From Actinocatenispora rupis (GTDB lineage Bacteria; Actinomycetota; Actinomycetes; Mycobacteriales; Micromonosporaceae): 64,000 nucleotides of DNA. Shown here piece by piece: positions 60,829 to 64,000 of this stretch. A program made the position numbers and the translations under genes. Below the pieces are notes generated by a model that had not been told where the DNA came from, made no database searches, and saw only the letters and a list, made by a program, of their open reading frames with translations. The DNA lies in contig NZ_BOMB01000012.1 in NCBI RefSeq assembly GCF_016861975.1, positions 62,001 to 126,000 of the forward strand, in the 5' to 3' direction. How positions within the stretch are numbered: position 1 is the stretch's first letter; each line of letters opens with the position of its first letter.

Positions 60829-61890
60829 ATGACAAGGTCGTACCCGAAACTGCTGACCGCTCCCGAGCCGCCGCCCGCGCAACGCGGCAGCGACTACGCC
60901 GAACTCTCCCGCCGGGTCCGCAGCGCGGGTCTGCTCCGCCGCCGCACCGGGTACTACGCGGTCAAGATGGCCGTCAACGCGGTCCTGTTCGCCGCCGGCT
61001 GGGTCGCGGTCTTCCTCCTGGGCAACTCCTGGTACCAGCTCATCGTCGCCGGCTTCCTCGCGGTGGTGTTCACGCAGATCGCGTTCGTCGGCCACGACGC
61101 CGGCCACCACCAGATCTTCGCGTCGCACAAGCTGAACAAGCTGGCCGGCATCATCCACGGCAACTTCGCCATCGGCCTGTCGTTCGGCTGGTGGATCAGC
61201 AAGCACAACAAGCACCACGCCAACCCCAACGACGAGGACCACGACCCGGACGTCGAGCCCGGCGCGCTCGTGTTCGTCGAACGCCACTCGGAAGGTCGCC
61301 GTGGCTTCGCCAACTGGCTGACCCGATCCCAGGCGTACCTGTTCTTTCCGATGCTGCTGCTGGAGGGCCTGAACCTGCACGTGGCCAGCATCAAGGCGTT
61401 GCTGCGTCCGTCCGGCCGGCTCAAGGCCCTGGAGGTCGCGCTGTTCGTGCTGCACGTCGCGGGGTACGTGACGGTGCTGCTGTTCGTGATGTCGCCGCTG
61501 CACGCGCTGGCCTTCGCCGCCGTCCAGCAGGGCCTGTTCGGCCTGTACATGGGGTGCAGCTTCGCGCCCAACCACAAGGGGATGCCGACGCTGCGCAAGG
61601 CCGACAAGGTCGACTTCCTGCGTCGCCAGGTGCTCACGTCGCGCAACATCCGCGGCGGCCGGCTCACCGACTTCGTCCTCGGCGGGCTCAACTACCAGAT
61701 CGAGCACCACCTGTTCCCGAGCATGCCGCGGCCCAGCCTGCGGCGGTCCCAGCCGGTGATCCGCGAGTTCTGCACCGAATACGGCATCTCGTACTACGAG
61801 ACCGGACTGTTCCGTTCGTACCGGGAAGCGCTGGACCACCTGCACGCCGTGGGGGCCCCACTGCGCCGACCGGTCGCCGACGCGGCCTAG
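60829..61890 (+). CDS. Membrane fatty-acid desaturase
   Basis: A 353-residue integral di-iron desaturase. The three His boxes are GHDAGHHQ (about 88-95), HNKHHANP (about 126-133) and QIEHHLFP (about 290-297), matching front-end or delta-type acyl desaturases. Membrane helices lie before the first box (about 45-85) and between the second and third (about 165-250). It would introduce a double bond into membrane acyl chains using an electron donor not encoded nearby; neighbouring cold-shock protein suggests temperature response. ATG 60829 has GGAGG upstream. Confidence 0.93.
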   Translation: MTRSYPKLLTAPEPPPAQRGSDYAELSRRVRSAGLLRRRTGYYAVKMAVNAVLFAAGWVAVFLLGNSWYQLIVAGFLAVVFTQIAFVGHDAGHHQIFASHKLNKLAGIIHGNFAIGLSFGWWISKHNKHHANPNDEDHDPDVEPGALVFVERHSEGRRGFANWLTRSQAYLFFPMLLLEGLNLHVASIKALLRPSGRLKALEVALFVLHVAGYVTVLLFVMSPLHALAFAAVQQGLFGLYMGCSFAPNHKGMPTLRKADKVDFLRRQVLTSRNIRGGRLTDFVLGGLNYQIEHHLFPSMPRPSLRRSQPVIREFCTEYGISYYETGLFRSYREALDHLHAVGAPLRRPVADAA

Positions 61891-61988
61891 CCGGACACCC
61901 GCGCCGGCCCGACGGGCAACGGGCCGGCGTACGGCGGCGCCAGCGCGGCCCGCCAACTGAGCCGGCTGGGCGCGCCAGCGGACACGAA

Positions 61989-62018
61989 ACGGCCCCGGTC
62001 TCGGAAGACCGGGGCCGT
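61989..62018. terminator. Bidirectional terminator between desaturase and csp
   Basis: Perfect 13-bp stem ACGGCCCCGGTCT / AGACCGGGGCCGT with loop CGGA, between two convergent genes. Confidence 0.82.
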
Positions 62019-62039
62019 GCCGTGTTGGTTCAGACCAGC

Positions 62040-62243
62040 TCAGATGCCGCGAACGCGCTCGGCCTGCGGGCCCTTCGCGCCCTGCGTCACGTCGAACTCG
62101 ACGCGCTGGTTCTCCTCAAGGTTCCGGTAGCCCGAGCCCTCGATGGCAGAGAAGTGGACGAAGACGTCCGGCTCGCCGCCGTCAGGCGTGATGAAGCCGA
62201 AGCCCTTGTCCGGGTTGAACCACTTGACCGTGCCCTGTGCCAT
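62040..62243 (-). CDS. Cold-shock protein (CspA family)
   Basis: A 67-residue single-strand nucleic acid-binding protein. RNP1 is KGFGFI (about 13-18) and RNP2 VFVHF (about 27-31); the start [13 protein letters not shown] is the family standard. It acts as an RNA chaperone. The region upstream on the minus strand is unusually AT-rich for about 100 bases and could give a long 5' leader, as in many csp genes. ATG 62243 follows AAGGAGAGTC. Confidence 0.97.
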   Translation of the reverse strand: MAQGTVKWFNPDKGFGFITPDGGEPDVFVHFSAIEGSGYRNLEENQRVEFDVTQGAKGPQAERVRGI

Positions 62244-62671
62244 GACTCTCCTTGTGGAACGGACCGCGTCCACACCGCGTGGCCGCGTTGTTGCGGCGGG
62301 AACCATCGACCCTTCGGAGAGATCTTCCCGAAAAACGAGACGCCCCGCTGTCACAAATCCCGCGTGCGCATCCAAACGTTCGGGGAAACAGACGACTGCA
62401 ACACCGGAAGAATACACGACACCGGGCCGGGCGGGGTCGACCTGCTGTGACTCGGGCAACGGCGCGTGCCGCAAGTCGGGCGGACGGCGCCGTTCCCGCC
62501 GCTACGCTCGTACGAGAGGTCGACCGGTGCGGACCGGTTCCGCCCGCCTCGCCCTCGAAGGCCGGCATGGCCGCCAACAGGTGGCCGCTCCACCAGGGCG
62601 GGTGGCGCTCGATCGCCCGCCATGCTCCCCGGGGGCCTGTCCCCCGGCCGACGCGCGGGAAGGGCGGACTG
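62244..62671. other. Intergenic region upstream of csp and small protein gene
   Basis: 428 bases without a supported gene. 62244-62430 is the probable promoter and leader of csp, with AT-rich segments (GAAAAACGAGACG, CACAAATCCCGCG, GAAGAATACACG). The remainder leads to the plus-strand gene at 62672. I see no riboswitch or clear hairpin. Confidence 0.5.
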
Positions 62672-62896
62672 ATGCCTGATGTGGAGATCGAACTCGTCGG
62701 CGGACCCCGCGACGGGGAACGCATCACCGTACCGTTGGACGGCCGGATCCCGGCCCCCCATCTGGAGATGACCACCGTCGACAGCACCGTCGACGGCCTG
62801 CCCGACATCTGGCGGCTCAACTACCGCCGCGACGACCAGCCGAGCGACGACGGCGCCCTGTGGCGCTACCGGTTTCTGTCCACCCAGAAGGGTTGA
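62672..62896 (+). CDS. Small acidic protein of unknown function
   Basis: A 74-residue soluble protein, not recognised. It begins MPDVEIELVGGPRDGERITV, a stretch found in many small actinomycete proteins of unknown role, and has an all-beta look (EIELVGG, ITVPLDG, WRLNYRRDD, WRYRFLST). No Cys. ATG 62672 has GGGAAGGGCGG upstream. It converges with the membrane-protein gene, 9 bases away. Confidence 0.75.
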   Translation: MPDVEIELVGGPRDGERITVPLDGRIPAPHLEMTTVDSTVDGLPDIWRLNYRRDDQPSDDGALWRYRFLSTQKG

Positions 62897-62905
62897 GCCC
62901 GACGG

Positions 62906-63976
62906 TCAGGCCGCGACCGGTTCCTCCGCGGACCGGCGCAGCCGGGCCAGCTCGGCGCCGACCACACCGAGCATCACCAGGTCCACCAGTACCGAGACGG
63001 TCGCCGCGAACTGCGTCACGTCGAACTCGAACACCCGGGTGAACAGCAGGTTCACCAGCAGCGCGCGGTGGAACCGGAGGAACCCGCGGTACCGGTCGCT
63101 GCGCAGCAGGCGCAGCCCGGAGATCACCAGTACCAGGCAGGCGATCGTGGACGCGAGGCCGAGGGCGAGCGGGATGGGGCCGGGGGGCAGGTCCCACGGG
63201 CCGGGGCCGGGCGGCGCGGTGATGCGCGTCAACAGCCGGACGCCGAACTGGGCGCCGGAGTACGCGATCTGGACGAGCAGGACGACACAGGTGATGGTGG
63301 GCAGAACCCGGGCCAGCCGACCGCGGCCGTGCACCTCCCGGCGCAGCCGTACCACCAGTCGGTGCGGGTTGACCAGGCGCAACGGGTCGAACAGCTCGAC
63401 CGGGTCCGCCGGGATCGCCGCGATCAGGGCGGCGGCCTCGGTGGTACCGGCCGCGTCGCCGGCCTGGCGGAGCTGCCGGCGGGCGGCGGCCCGGCGGGAC
63501 GGCGTGAACCCGCCGACGACCCCCGCGACGGCCTGGTCGACCGCGCCGGCCAGGTGTTCCGACGGGTGGTGCGGGCGCCGCCCGTGCACCGCGTGGATGA
63601 CGAGCACCAGGCACGCGAGCACCACGTACATGATGGCGGTGGCGGGGCGGTAGAAGTAGTTGTTGTCGCTGGTGACGAACTTGCCGACCTCGTCGATGAA
63701 CAGTCCGATGCCGATGCCGGCGAGCACCGCGGCGAGCGGCCGGATCACCGGCCCGGCGAACGACAGCAGCAGCACCAGGCCGACCATCATCAGCAGCCCG
63801 CCCCACAGCACGTGCGCGATGTGCAGCCCGCCGCCGCCGACCTGCGGGTACCCGGCGAGGGCGAGGCCACCGCGGACCAGCAGTACGGTGCTGACCGCGG
63901 CGACGAGCATCGCGGTCAGGTGCGGCGACGCGGACGGGTCCCGCGGCAGCCCGCGCACCAGCAACCAGCGCGACAC
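62906..63976 (-). CDS. Multi-pass membrane protein of unknown function
   Basis: At least 356 residues with about nine hydrophobic segments in two groups: residues 20-135 (four) and 225-345 (four or five). Between them is a cytoplasmic helical region of about 80 residues, rich in Arg/Ala (TPSRRAAARRQLRQAGDAAG). IGLFIDEVGKFVTSDNNYFY (about 93-112) is a striking conserved-looking motif. GTG 63976 is the most upstream start in the window, but the frame is open to the right edge (LSNLPRHP before it), so the true start may lie outside. Function unknown. Confidence 0.72.
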   Translation of the reverse strand: MSRWLLVRGLPRDPSASPHLTAMLVAAVSTVLLVRGGLALAGYPQVGGGGLHIAHVLWGGLLMMVGLVLLLSFAGPVIRPLAAVLAGIGIGLFIDEVGKFVTSDNNYFYRPATAIMYVVLACLVLVIHAVHGRRPHHPSEHLAGAVDQAVAGVVGGFTPSRRAAARRQLRQAGDAAGTTEAAALIAAIPADPVELFDPLRLVNPHRLVVRLRREVHGRGRLARVLPTITCVVLLVQIAYSGAQFGVRLLTRITAPPGPGPWDLPPGPIPLALGLASTIACLVLVISGLRLLRSDRYRGFLRFHRALLVNLLFTRVFEFDVTQFAATVSVLVDLVMLGVVGAELARLRRSAEEPVAA

Positions 63977-64000
63977 GGGGTGACGGGGAAGGTTCGACAG

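Overview
This is high-GC DNA (about 72% by eye) from a filamentous-type actinomycete. The evidence is a DUF3145 gene, a DUF3052 gene, a PucR-type FasR next to fabD-fabH-acpP-fabF, a homodimeric AceE, an AhpE-type peroxiredoxin, GTG/TTG and leaderless starts, and U-less perfect-stem terminators. A strong preference for the tetranucleotide GTAC and the overall gene mix suggest Micromonosporaceae or a relative, but that placement is inference. No transposase, integrase, phage gene, rRNA or CRISPR array was seen.

Layout. 1-6.2 kb: sugar-acid catabolism, with two ABC permeases and an IclR regulator on the minus strand and, divergently, an enolase-superfamily dehydratase, a DHDPS-family aldolase, an SDR and an SMP-30 lactonase. 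6.5-14.6 kb: housekeeping genes (GNAT, endonuclease/exonuclease/phosphatase protein, tRNA-Val, AhpE, DUF3052, YjbQ, AceE, methyltransferase). 14.7-20.2 kb: secreted sialidase with a LamG-like domain, DoxX, an OmpR-type two-component system and a sugar-nucleotide epimerase. 20.3-31.4 kb: an L-fucose oxidation operon (aldo/keto reductase, lactonase, FAH hydrolase, fuconate dehydratase, SDR) with an unexpected aldehyde:ferredoxin oxidoreductase (AOR) gene embedded in it. Divergent from it lies gntR-lutABC, which would consume the L-lactate that this fucose route releases. A MerR regulator follows.

31.5-38.8 kb: ECF sigma factor with a putative membrane partner, an alpha/beta hydrolase, then fasR and fabD-fabH-acpP-fabF for type II fatty-acid synthesis. 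39.0-41.5 kb: a translationally coupled pair, a small helical protein and a NACHT ATPase with six membrane segments, sharing a beta-strand/AGRD motif; this is the best candidate for a defence or signalling system. 41.5-46.1 kb: NagZ-like lipoprotein, DUF3145, a small conserved-looking gene, a beta-carbonic-anhydrase-like gene and a HIT-like gene. 46.2-51.5 kb: HelR-type RNA polymerase motor, an acidic calcium-repeat protein, a NarL-type two-component system and a membrane protein. 51.5-52.2 kb: non-coding tandem repeats. 52.3-64 kb: secreted SGNH hydrolase, CHAD protein, a degenerate-nucleotidyltransferase/CDP-alcohol phosphotransferase fusion, MmcQ/YjbR, phosphodiester glycosidase-like exported protein, PRC-barrel protein, bifunctional PBP, fatty-acid desaturase, cold-shock protein, a small protein and a large membrane protein at the right edge.

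Theme. Several genes fit scavenging of complex glycans: sialidase and NagZ-like enzymes to trim sugars, two oxidative (non-phosphorylating) sugar pathways, and lactate oxidation feeding pyruvate into AceE. The most unusual features are the AOR-family gene coupled into the fucose operon, the repeat-rich insertion inside it, the NACHT pair, and an AT-rich dispersed repeat found at about 27.2 and 53.2 kb.
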